Assembly (NCBI GenBank): GCA_015492355.1
Contig: WGFF01000270.1
Location: forward strand, 1-5,557
From: Deltaproteobacteria bacterium
Lineage (GTDB): Bacteria; Desulfobacterota; GWC2-55-46; S146-73
Direction: 5' to 3'
Length of the DNA: 5,557 nt
Part shown: positions 1 through 5,020 of the stretch, in pieces
Position numbering within the stretch: position 1 is the stretch's first letter
Layout of the letters: the number at the start of each line of letters is the position of its first letter
The notes under the pieces: model-generated
Told to the model about the DNA's origin: nothing
Seen by the model: the letters and a program-made list of their open reading frames with translations, nothing else
Databases searched by the model: none
Position numbers and translations under genes: made by a program

Positions 1-89
1 GTAAAAGGGGTTTCCCTCAAACTCCCTTCCCCAAAACTTTTAATCTAAAAGTTTTCTGGGAAAGGGGACAGGGGAAAACACCTTTTTAC
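1..89. repeat. Long imperfect palindrome, dispersed repeat copy A
   Basis: The whole stretch folds back on itself. The centre is a perfect 9-bp stem, AAAACTTTT (33-41) with AAAAGTTTT (47-55), around the loop AATCT. Outside it a pyrimidine arm (CCCTTCCCC, 24-32) faces a purine arm (GGGAAAGGGG, 58-67). Outermost, GTAAAAGGGGTTTCCC (1-16) faces the complement of the segment at 71-89. Positions 1-75 match 2010-2083 with 8 substitutions and one 1-base gap by my hand count (about 88%). It carries no open frame of note. The form fits a MITE-like or REP/BIME-like element, or an intergenic RNA hairpin. The left edge coincides with the window edge, so the true boundary is unknown. Confidence 0.75.
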
Positions 90-113
90 CAGAAAAGGCG
101 ATAGCCCGCAGGG
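81..113. repeat. Cluster of short hairpins, right flank of repeat copy A
   Basis: Three small stems follow one another: CCTTTT (81-86) with AAAAGG (93-98), GGC (97-99) with GCC (104-106) around GATA, and CCC (105-107) with GGG (111-113) around GCA. The segment 93-107 (AAAAGGCGATAGCCC) reappears in reverse complement at 2092-2107 with one inserted base, so it belongs to the repeat family rather than to chance structure. Confidence 0.55.
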
Positions 114-179
114 TTTCCCCCACAACAAAAGTTCAGGTCCGATTCGATGACACATTACCTTAAGGAAAAAAACTCCACC

Positions 180-207
180 TTGCAGACAGGGGTCTTAGTA
201 TTATACT
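180..207 (+). promoter_or_regulatory. Possible sigma-70-type promoter for the phosphate operon
   Basis: TTGCAG (180-185) and TATACT (202-207) are separated by 16 bases. The -10 box matches the consensus at 5 of 6 positions; the -35 box is weak (3 of 6). Transcription would begin near 213, leaving a leader of about 20 bases with a strong ribosome binding site. The -10 lies in a perfect small palindrome, AGTAT-T-ATACT (197-207), which could also be an operator. No Pho box is recognisable. Confidence 0.35.
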
Positions 208-234
208 TCCTTCAATCCATATAAGGAGGAGAGT

Positions 235-849
235 ATGTTCAGATTCATACCGAGGAATGAGAACTTCTTTGAACTGTTCGATATGGCTGCAAACAATATC
301 CTCAATGGTGCGAGGGTTCTAAAGGAGATGGTCGAAGAGGGTGGCACCGAGGAGAGGGTAGATCGCATGAAGGACCTCGAACATGAGGGCGACAGGATAA
401 CCCACGATACTGTCAAGATGCTGAACCAGACCTTTGTAACACCCTTTGACAGGGAGGACATACACGCCCTTATATGCGGGCTGGACGATATCATGGACCT
501 GCTCGATGCAGTGGGATGCAAGTACTACATGTACAAACTCAAGGACTCACCTGCCCCTGTAAAGGAGCTTGCAGAGATTATCTACAGGTCTGCCGAAGAG
601 ACGGTAAGGGCTATATCCTATCTTGAAAAGCTCGACAAGACCATCCACCATATCTGTATCGAGCTCAACAGCCTTGAGAACGATGCTGACAGGATAGTAA
701 GGTCTGCCATCGCAGGGCTCTTTGATATGGAGAAAGACCCCTTCAGTCTTATAAAATGGAAGGAACTCTACGAGACCCTTGAAGAGACCATCGACAGATT
801 CGAGGACGTTGCAAACATCCTCGAAGCCATTATCGTAAAACACGCCTGA
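235..849 (+). CDS. DUF47 / PhoU-like phosphate transport regulator
   Basis: A 204-residue, almost entirely helical, acidic cytoplasmic protein of the DUF47 (TIGR00153, PhoU-related) family. It is a full-length match to the family's usual size of just over 200 residues. Two PhoU-type repeats carry the acidic helix motif: LEHEGDRITHDTV (48-60) and LENDADRIVRSAI (147-159). Further conserved stretches are FDREDIHAL (71-79) and LDDIMDLLDAV (83-93). In PhoU relatives such acidic residues bind metal clusters. The ATG follows AAGGAGGA (223-230), which supports this start. The gene precedes a PiT permease with 53 bases between them, the classic pairing; family knowledge suggests it modulates or couples to that transporter, though the exact role is not established. 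No truncation is seen. Confidence 0.93.
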   Translation: MFRFIPRNENFFELFDMAANNILNGARVLKEMVEEGGTEERVDRMKDLEHEGDRITHDTVKMLNQTFVTPFDREDIHALICGLDDIMDLLDAVGCKYYMYKLKDSPAPVKELAEIIYRSAEETVRAISYLEKLDKTIHHICIELNSLENDADRIVRSAIAGLFDMEKDPFSLIKWKELYETLEETIDRFEDVANILEAIIVKHA

Positions 850-902
850 ATGTAAGCCATCATGAAGGGATTGCATGAGATGCAACAACAAGGGGGAGGA
901 GG

Positions 903-1898
903 ATGACAGAGTCCTTCGAACTCATCGTGCTTATTGTAATCGTTGCCCTCATGTTCGATTTTGCCAATGGCTGGAACGATGCTGCCAATGCCATTGCAAC
1001 GGTTGTTTCAACGAGGGTGCTCTCTCCCCTGAGTGCCGTCCTGCTTGCTGCGGTTCTTAACTTTGTTGGTGCCTATCTATCCACCAGGGTGGCAAAGACC
1101 ATCGGCAGTGGCATGGTGGACCCAAGGATGGTATCGGATGTGGTCGTACTGAGCGCCATGCTCTCTGCCTTCCTGTGGACGTTCCTCATGACTGTTGTAG
1201 GTATGCCGATAAGTGGTTCCCACTCCCTCATAGGCGGACTCGTGGGGGCTGTGGTCTCCTCAAAGGGGTTCTCGGTCTTGAAGGCCAAGGGTATATACAA
1301 GGTGCTTACCGCACTCTTAATATCTCCCCTTGTGGGTCTTGTGGCTGGATTCATCATAATGGTCATGCTCATGCACCTATTCAAGACCAGGTCCCCTGGA
1401 AGGGTCAATGCCATATTCGGTAAACTCCAGATCATATCCGTAAGCTTCATGGCGCTGAGTCATGGTACCAACGATGCCCAGAAGGTGATGGGTATCATAA
1501 CCATGGCCCTTGTAAGCAGGGGGTATCTGGAGACCATGGACGTACCCCTGTGGGTCATGACTATATGTGCCATCACCATGGGAGCAGGCACAGCCTTTGG
1601 TGGATGGCGGGTCATAAGGACCCTCGGGTTGAAACTCTCCAAGATCCAGCCCGTGCACGGTTTTGCCGCAGAAAGCGCAGCCTCCATAACACTCCTCGGT
1701 GCAGCAAGCATGGGTGCACCAGTAAGTACCACCCATGTTATAACATCCTGTATCATGGGTGTTGGTGCCACAAGAAGGCTCTCCGCAGTAAGATGGGGAA
1801 TAGGGAAAAAGATACTCTACGCATGGATACTCACACTGCCTGCCTGTGCTATAATAGCAGGGATGCTCTATCCCCTGCTCAGCGGGATGATGGATTGA
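903..1898 (+). CDS. pit: PiT-family inorganic phosphate permease
   Basis: A 331-residue, very hydrophobic inner-membrane protein of the PiT (PHO4, SLC20-like) family, which imports phosphate, usually as a metal-phosphate complex, driven by H+ or Na+. Both halves of the inverted duplication are visible. The first carries NGWNDAANAIATVVSTRVLSP-type signature residues at 22-42 and GMPISGSHSLIGG (100-112). The second carries SHGTNDAQKVMGI (186-198) and GAPVSTTHVI (271-280). The segment ending in QPVHGFAAESAASITLL (249-265) is also typical. The short form without a large cytoplasmic loop is common in bacteria and archaea. The start is set by a purine-rich AGGGGGAGGAGG run (891-902) directly before the ATG. 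It is probably co-transcribed with the upstream DUF47 gene. Substrate could in principle be sulfate in some relatives, but the DUF47 neighbour favours phosphate. Confidence 0.95.
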   Translation: MTESFELIVLIVIVALMFDFANGWNDAANAIATVVSTRVLSPLSAVLLAAVLNFVGAYLSTRVAKTIGSGMVDPRMVSDVVVLSAMLSAFLWTFLMTVVGMPISGSHSLIGGLVGAVVSSKGFSVLKAKGIYKVLTALLISPLVGLVAGFIIMVMLMHLFKTRSPGRVNAIFGKLQIISVSFMALSHGTNDAQKVMGIITMALVSRGYLETMDVPLWVMTICAITMGAGTAFGGWRVIRTLGLKLSKIQPVHGFAAESAASITLLGAASMGAPVSTTHVITSCIMGVGATRRLSAVRWGIGKKILYAWILTLPACAIIAGMLYPLLSGMMD

Positions 1899-1902
1899 AA
1901 AA

Positions 1903-1940
1903 GGGGGGTCTCTTCAGGAGGTACACCCCCTGAAACCCCC
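1903..1940 (+). terminator. GC-rich hairpin just after the phosphate permease gene
   Basis: GGGGG (1904-1908) pairs with CCCCC (1936-1940), and TTCAGG (1913-1918) with CCTGAA (1929-1934). One A/C mismatch and two more G-C pairs close a four-base TACA loop (1922-1925). It begins a few bases after the permease stop codon, so it is a natural place to end the phosphate transcript. No T-run follows, so it is not a textbook intrinsic terminator; it may instead stabilise the 3' end. A competing hairpin, AAACCC (1933-1938) with GGGTTT (1942-1947), overlaps its right arm. Confidence 0.4.
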
Positions 1941-1963
1941 AGGGTTTACCATGGAGGGGTTAT

Positions 1964-1969
1964 TATAAT
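1964..1969 (+). promoter_or_regulatory. Isolated TATAAT, possible -10 element
   Basis: A perfect TATAAT lies in the only AT-rich patch of this intergenic region (1960-1973), but no good -35 box lies 16-18 bases upstream. If used, it would give the ABC transporter operon a leader of about 200 bases running through repeat copy B. The patch is nearly symmetrical, so either strand could be meant. Confidence 0.2.
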
Positions 1970-1990
1970 ATAAGGCAAGGGGTACCTTAT

Positions 1991-2093
1991 CCTGAGGAAA
2001 ACCCCTTTTGTAAAAGGTGTTTCCCTCAAACTCCCTTCCCCAAAACTTCTGGTCTAAGGTTTTTTGGGAAAGGGGGCAGGGGAGAGCCTCAGG
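1991..2093. repeat. Long imperfect palindrome, dispersed repeat copy B
   Basis: Positions 2010-2083 are a direct-orientation copy of window positions 1-75. The central stem is AAAA-C-TT (2042-2048) with AA-GG-TTTT (2056-2063), kept by one G-U pair at RNA level, and the two-base bulge before GGG seen in copy A is also present. The ends are closed by CCTGAGG (1991-1997) and CCTCAGG (2087-2093), an exact 7-base inverted repeat. Unlike copy A, the right arm lacks the AAAACACCTTTTT segment. The left arm instead forms its own hairpin with upstream sequence (1994-2027). No start-to-stop frame of interest is inside. Confidence 0.7.
1994..2027. repeat. Nested hairpin in the left arm of repeat copy B
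   Basis: GAGG (1994-1997) pairs with CCTC (2024-2027), AAA (1998-2001 region) with TTT (2020-2022), and CCTTT (2004-2008) with AAAGG (2013-2017) around a four-base loop. This fold uses bases that would otherwise pair across the whole palindrome, so the two structures exclude each other. Confidence 0.5.
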
Positions 2094-2123
2094 GCTATCG
2101 TCCTTTTGAAAGGAAGGTTCCCT
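2092..2123. repeat. Degenerate third piece of the repeat family
   Basis: GGGCTATCG-T-CCTTTT (2092-2107) is the reverse complement of 93-107 with one inserted base. The following bases (2102-2123, CCTTTTGAAAGG then AAGGTTCCCTG) resemble the left arm of copy B at 2004-2026. CCTTT-TG-AAAGG (2102-2113) is a small hairpin. This suggests a partial repeat unit abutting copy B. Confidence 0.4.
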
Positions 2124-2125
2124 GC

Positions 2126-2139
2126 AGGACCTTGGTCCT
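2126..2139. promoter_or_regulatory. Small palindrome upstream of the ABC transporter operon
   Basis: AGGACC (2126-2131) and GGTCCT (2134-2139) form a perfect 6-base inverted repeat with a two-base centre, overlapping CCTGCAGG (2121-2128), another perfect palindrome. It sits 44 bases before the ABC ATPase start. It could be an operator or just more of the fold-back sequence that fills this gap; no regulator is encoded nearby. Confidence 0.2.
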
Positions 2140-2182
2140 CCATTCAGGTACGAGTTGGTGGGTCATTACCAGAGACAATAAG

Positions 2183-3118
2183 ATGGCTATAATCCGTGTA
2201 GAAAATCTCGTAAAGAGTTACAATGGCAAAGAGGCAGTCAGGGGTGTAAGCTTCGATGTAAAGGAAGGTGAGACCTTTGGTTTTCTCGGACCCAACGGCG
2301 CAGGCAAGACAACCACCATAAACATCCTCTGTACACTCCTCATGCCTGATTCAGGCTATGCCTTTGTGGATGGCTATGACTGCATCACCCAGCCCCACAG
2401 GGTACGTTCATCCATAGGGCTTGTGTTTCAGGAGATAACACTCGATAACGAACTTACGGCATATGAGAATCTGAAGTTCCACTGTTACATGTACAACATG
2501 GGAAAGAGGGTTACTGAGGAGAGGATAGATGAGATGCTGGAGACAGTTGGACTGAGTGATAGAAGGGAAGACCTTGTCAAGACCTTCTCAGGCGGTATGA
2601 AAAGGAGGCTTGAGCTGGCAAGGGGTCTCATCCACAGACCAAAGGTACTCTTCCTGGACGAACCGACCCTGGGGCTCGATCCACAGACAAGGTCCAGCGT
2701 GTGGGACTTTATAATGAAACTAAAGGAAAAGGAAGGTAACACCGTATTCATGACCACCCACTACATGGAAGAGGCAGAGGTGTGTGACAGGATAGCGATT
2801 ATAGACGGCGGACACATCATAGCCTGTGCAAGGCCTGATGACCTTAAAAGGACCATAAGGGGTGATACCATATACGTGAGGACAACAGATGACGATAGGG
2901 CACAAAAGGAGATAGAGGAAAAGTTCCGTATAAAGGTAAGGAAGGTGGAACCAGGGCTCGCCCTCTTGGTAGAAGGTGGTGAGAAGTTCATACCCAGACT
3001 CTTTGAGGCACTCTCAACAGGTATTGTTGCGGTGAATCTCAAAAAGCCAACCCTCGAGGATGTATTCATCCACCTTACAGGGAAACACATAAGGGATACA
3101 GGTAATACAGGAAATTAA
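2183..3118 (+). CDS. ABC exporter ATP-binding protein (DrrA/CcmA type)
   Basis: A 311-residue cytoplasmic ATPase that powers an ABC-2 type exporter. All ABC motifs are intact: Walker A GPNGAGKTTT (36-45), Q-loop Gln83, signature SGGMKRR (136-142), Walker B VLFLDEP with D159/E160, D-loop GLDP (164-167), and switch His193. The part after about residue 220 is the accessory C-terminal domain of DrrA-like proteins and ends with the typical LEDVFIHLTG (291-300). The frame stays open upstream to a TTG at 2132, but similarity to the family begins at MAIIRVENLVKSY, so the ATG at 2183 is chosen; only a weak AGAG (2171-2174) precedes it. The next gene is its permease. The substrate (drug, lipid, polysaccharide or other) cannot be read from the ATPase. 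Confidence 0.93.
   Translation: MAIIRVENLVKSYNGKEAVRGVSFDVKEGETFGFLGPNGAGKTTTINILCTLLMPDSGYAFVDGYDCITQPHRVRSSIGLVFQEITLDNELTAYENLKFHCYMYNMGKRVTEERIDEMLETVGLSDRREDLVKTFSGGMKRRLELARGLIHRPKVLFLDEPTLGLDPQTRSSVWDFIMKLKEKEGNTVFMTTHYMEEAEVCDRIAIIDGGHIIACARPDDLKRTIRGDTIYVRTTDDDRAQKEIEEKFRIKVRKVEPGLALLVEGGEKFIPRLFEALSTGIVAVNLKKPTLEDVFIHLTGKHIRDTGNTGN
3109..3118 (+). promoter_or_regulatory. Ribosome binding site deciding the permease GTG start
   Basis: AGGA (3109-3112) lies six bases before the GTG at 3119, inside the last codons of the ATPase gene. The alternative in-frame ATG at 3137 has only AGAGGG directly abutting it, a poor spacing. This favours GTG and implies translational coupling across the TAA-GTG junction. 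Confidence 0.5.
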
Positions 3119-3901
3119 GTGTTCTCAAGCAGAGGGATGTTCTCTTACAAGGCAATTTATGTTATAGTGTTACGTGAATTCAAGAGGTTCTTCCGCCAGA
3201 GGGGACGGCTCGTTGTTACCATATTGAGACCCCTTCTGTGGCTCTTCATAGTGGGGGCAGGTTTTACAAGGATAGTGCAGTCATCAGGGGGAATCGACTA
3301 TATACAATTCATACTCCCTGGAATAGTGGGCATGACCATACTCTTCAGTTCCATCTTCTCCACCATATCGGTCGTATGGGACAGAGAATTCGGGTTCATG
3401 CGTGAGATGCTTGTATCACCTGTCTCCAGGGTAACGATAGTCATGGGGAAGCTTCTGAGCGGTACCTCCCTTTCTGTATTCCAGGGGACAGCCCTTCTCG
3501 CAGTAGCACCGGCAGTTGGCATACGTATAGACCCCGAAAGGATACTCTACATGATGGTGTTCATGACCCTTGTCTCCTTTGCCATCACTGCATTCGGACT
3601 CTTGGTTGCTTCCTTTCTCACATCCCTTGAGGGGTTCAACGTGATAATGAACTTCATAGTCCTCCCAATGTTCTTTTTAAGCGGTGCACTCTATCCTGTG
3701 GGGTCTCTGCCAGATCCCTTAAGATGGATAGCCTATGTAAACCCGCTGTGTTATGGTGTGGATTCCTTCAAGCATGTGCTTCTTCCTGTGGAGGGTGTCT
3801 TCGGTGCGGAATTCCCCCTGTATGTGGACATCATAATGGTGAGCATATTCTTTGTGTCCATGACCGCCCTCTCTGCGTTCAATTTTGAGAGGAGAAAATA
3901 A
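3119..3901 (+). CDS. ABC-2 type exporter permease
   Basis: A 260-residue inner-membrane protein of the ABC-2 (DrrB/NodJ-like) family, partner of the preceding ATPase. About six membrane segments can be drawn at 31-49, 64-86, 113-135, 142-166, 173-195 and 235-254. An amphipathic, basic N-terminus (REFKRFFRQRGR, 19-30) precedes the first. Family hallmarks are EFGFMREMLVSPVSR (90-104), the coupling region after segment 2, and FFLSGALYPVGSLPDPLRW (185-203) followed by YVNPLCYGVD (206-215). The GTG start immediately follows the ATPase stop. An ATG at residue 7 is a possible alternative start. Length and motifs are normal for the family; two copies would be expected to pair with two ATPases. Substrate unknown. 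Confidence 0.92.
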   Translation: MFSSRGMFSYKAIYVIVLREFKRFFRQRGRLVVTILRPLLWLFIVGAGFTRIVQSSGGIDYIQFILPGIVGMTILFSSIFSTISVVWDREFGFMREMLVSPVSRVTIVMGKLLSGTSLSVFQGTALLAVAPAVGIRIDPERILYMMVFMTLVSFAITAFGLLVASFLTSLEGFNVIMNFIVLPMFFLSGALYPVGSLPDPLRWIAYVNPLCYGVDSFKHVLLPVEGVFGAEFPLYVDIIMVSIFFVSMTALSAFNFERRK

Positions 3902-3907
3902 AAGGGG
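3901..3907 (+). promoter_or_regulatory. Ribosome binding site deciding the rsmI GTG start
   Basis: AAAGGGG overlaps the last base of the permease stop codon and stands six bases before the GTG at 3914. A nearby ATG at 3923 is out of frame, and the next in-frame ATG (residue 20) lies inside the conserved ATPIGNMED motif, so GTG is the only sensible start. Confidence 0.6.
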
Positions 3908-3913
3908 CTGAAG

Positions 3914-4780
3914 GTGAACCGGGATGGGTCAAAGGGAACACTTTATGTCGTTGCCACACCCATAGGTAACATGGAGGATATTACACTGAGGGCATTACGG
4001 GTACTGAAGGAGGTAGACCTTATCGCAGCAGAGGATACGAGACTCACAAAGAGACTCCTCTCCCACTATGGTATACACAAGCCCCTTGTGAGCTACTTTG
4101 AACACAACGAACCGAAAAGGGCACCCATGCTCATAGAGAGACTCAATGAGGGTATGGATATAGCCCTCCTGACAGATGCGGGCACACCAGGTATATCTGA
4201 TCCAGGCTACAGGCTTGTAAGGCTTGCCATTGAGAACAGTATACCAGTAACCACCATACCAGGACCATCTGCCATCATATCCGCACTGAGTATTGCGGGA
4301 CTGCCCACAGACAGGTTCACATTCCTCGGCTTCGTACCACCCTCAAAGGGCAGGAAAAGGAGATTCTTCCTTGAACTCAGGGATACAGAATCCACCTTTG
4401 TGGTGTACGAGTCCCCCAGGAGACTGATCGATACGATACGCTGTATGGTAGACCTGCTCGGTGATGTTGAGGTCACGGTACTTCGTGAACTTACAAAACT
4501 CCATGAAGAGGTCATAAGGGGCAGGGCTAAGACCCTCCTTGAGGATATGGAAAAGAGGGAGATAAAGGGAGAGGTAACCATCGTCTTCAGGACAGAGAGA
4601 AGAAAAAGGCATAGAGGGGAGCTCGAAGTGGAGATAGAACGTCTCCTTAGGGAGGGGCTTCCCGTCAGGGAGATTGTAAGGGCTATGGCAGGGGAGTTCG
4701 AGATGCCAAAGACAGAGGTCTACAGGATAGCCCTCGCTTTGAAGGATAGGGCATCCGTTGCTATAACAAAAAAGCACTAA
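3914..4780 (+). CDS. rsmI: 16S rRNA (cytidine(1402)-2'-O)-methyltransferase RsmI
   Basis: A 288-residue cytoplasmic enzyme that, in studied bacteria, uses S-adenosylmethionine to methylate the ribose of C1402 in the 16S rRNA decoding centre, next to the RsmH site. It belongs to the tetrapyrrole-methylase fold (TIGR00096). Visible motifs are LYVVATPIGNMEDITLRAL (10-28), AAEDTR (38-43), LLTDAGTPGISDPG (85-98), PGPSA (116-120), LPTDRFTFLGFVP (130-142), YESPRR (165-170), RELTKLHEEVIRG (191-203) and KGEVTIV (218-224). The helical C-terminal domain (about 237-280) is present, so the enzyme is complete. It begins 12 bases after the ABC permease stop, so it is probably co-transcribed, though the functions look unrelated. 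Confidence 0.96.
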   Translation: MNRDGSKGTLYVVATPIGNMEDITLRALRVLKEVDLIAAEDTRLTKRLLSHYGIHKPLVSYFEHNEPKRAPMLIERLNEGMDIALLTDAGTPGISDPGYRLVRLAIENSIPVTTIPGPSAIISALSIAGLPTDRFTFLGFVPPSKGRKRRFFLELRDTESTFVVYESPRRLIDTIRCMVDLLGDVEVTVLRELTKLHEEVIRGRAKTLLEDMEKREIKGEVTIVFRTERRKRHRGELEVEIERLLREGLPVREIVRAMAGEFEMPKTEVYRIALALKDRASVAITKKH

Positions 4781-4793
4781 CAAGGAGCTGGGT

Positions 4794-4997
4794 ATGAAGA
4801 GGTTTTTACTCGGGATCATCATAGGTATTATCTCATTTATCATTTTCATCCTCTACGGCGGTGGTGAGTACATAAAGAAACTCGGTAGATTCACAGAGGA
4901 GGCAGGCGAGACACTGGAGTCCTATTCAGAACAGGCAAAGGAATCTGTGGACAGACTGAAAGAGAAGATAGACAGGACCAAGGATATACTCGAATAG
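4794..4997 (+). CDS. Small single-pass membrane protein with helical tail
   Basis: A 67-residue protein with a two-residue basic N-terminus (MKR), one hydrophobic segment at about 4-22 (rich in Ile, with GIIIGIISF), and then a charged helix from about 25 to 67 rich in Glu, Lys and Asp. The tail has heptad-like spacing (EEAGETLESYSEQ, then RLKEKIDRTKDIL), suggesting a coiled coil or amphipathic helix. The layout recalls small YtxH-like envelope proteins, but no diagnostic motif is visible and no function is assigned. AAGGAG (4782-4787) six bases before the ATG is a strong ribosome binding site, and the gene follows rsmI by 13 bases, so it looks like the last gene of the operon. Confidence 0.75.
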   Translation: MKRFLLGIIIGIISFIIFILYGGGEYIKKLGRFTEEAGETLESYSEQAKESVDRLKEKIDRTKDILE

Positions 4998-5020
4998 CCA
5001 CAGGAAGCCCAGCCCTGCAC

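Noticed and set aside
1..113. CRISPR array or tandem repeat
   Set aside because: The two main copies are 2 kb apart with genes between them; there is no regular repeat-spacer pattern and no cas gene.
875..1060. Small forward frame overlapping the start of pit
   Set aside because: It overlaps the conserved PiT signature in another frame, has no good ribosome binding site, and its Cys/Arg-rich translation is a by-product of the pit sequence.
1..2093. Composite transposon or insertion sequence around the phosphate operon
   Set aside because: The flanking repeats are about 90-100 bases, encode no transposase, and the genes between are ordinary housekeeping transport genes; kept only as a recombination hypothesis.
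2106..2111. TTGAAA as a -35 box for the ABC operon
   Set aside because: No acceptable -10 hexamer lies 15-19 bases downstream, and it is part of the CCTTT-TG-AAAGG hairpin.
2132..2182. Upstream TTG start that would add 17 residues to the ABC ATPase
   Set aside because: The extra residues (MVLHSGTSWW...) do not look like an ABC ATPase N-terminus, the TTG lies in a palindrome, and the family start MAIIRVENLVKSY fits the ATG at 2183.
4343..4849. Long reverse-strand open frame (168 codons) across rsmI and the small gene
   Set aside because: It runs antisense to the highly conserved rsmI; its translation is low in recognisable motifs and rich in Pro, Ser and Cys, as expected of a shadow frame.
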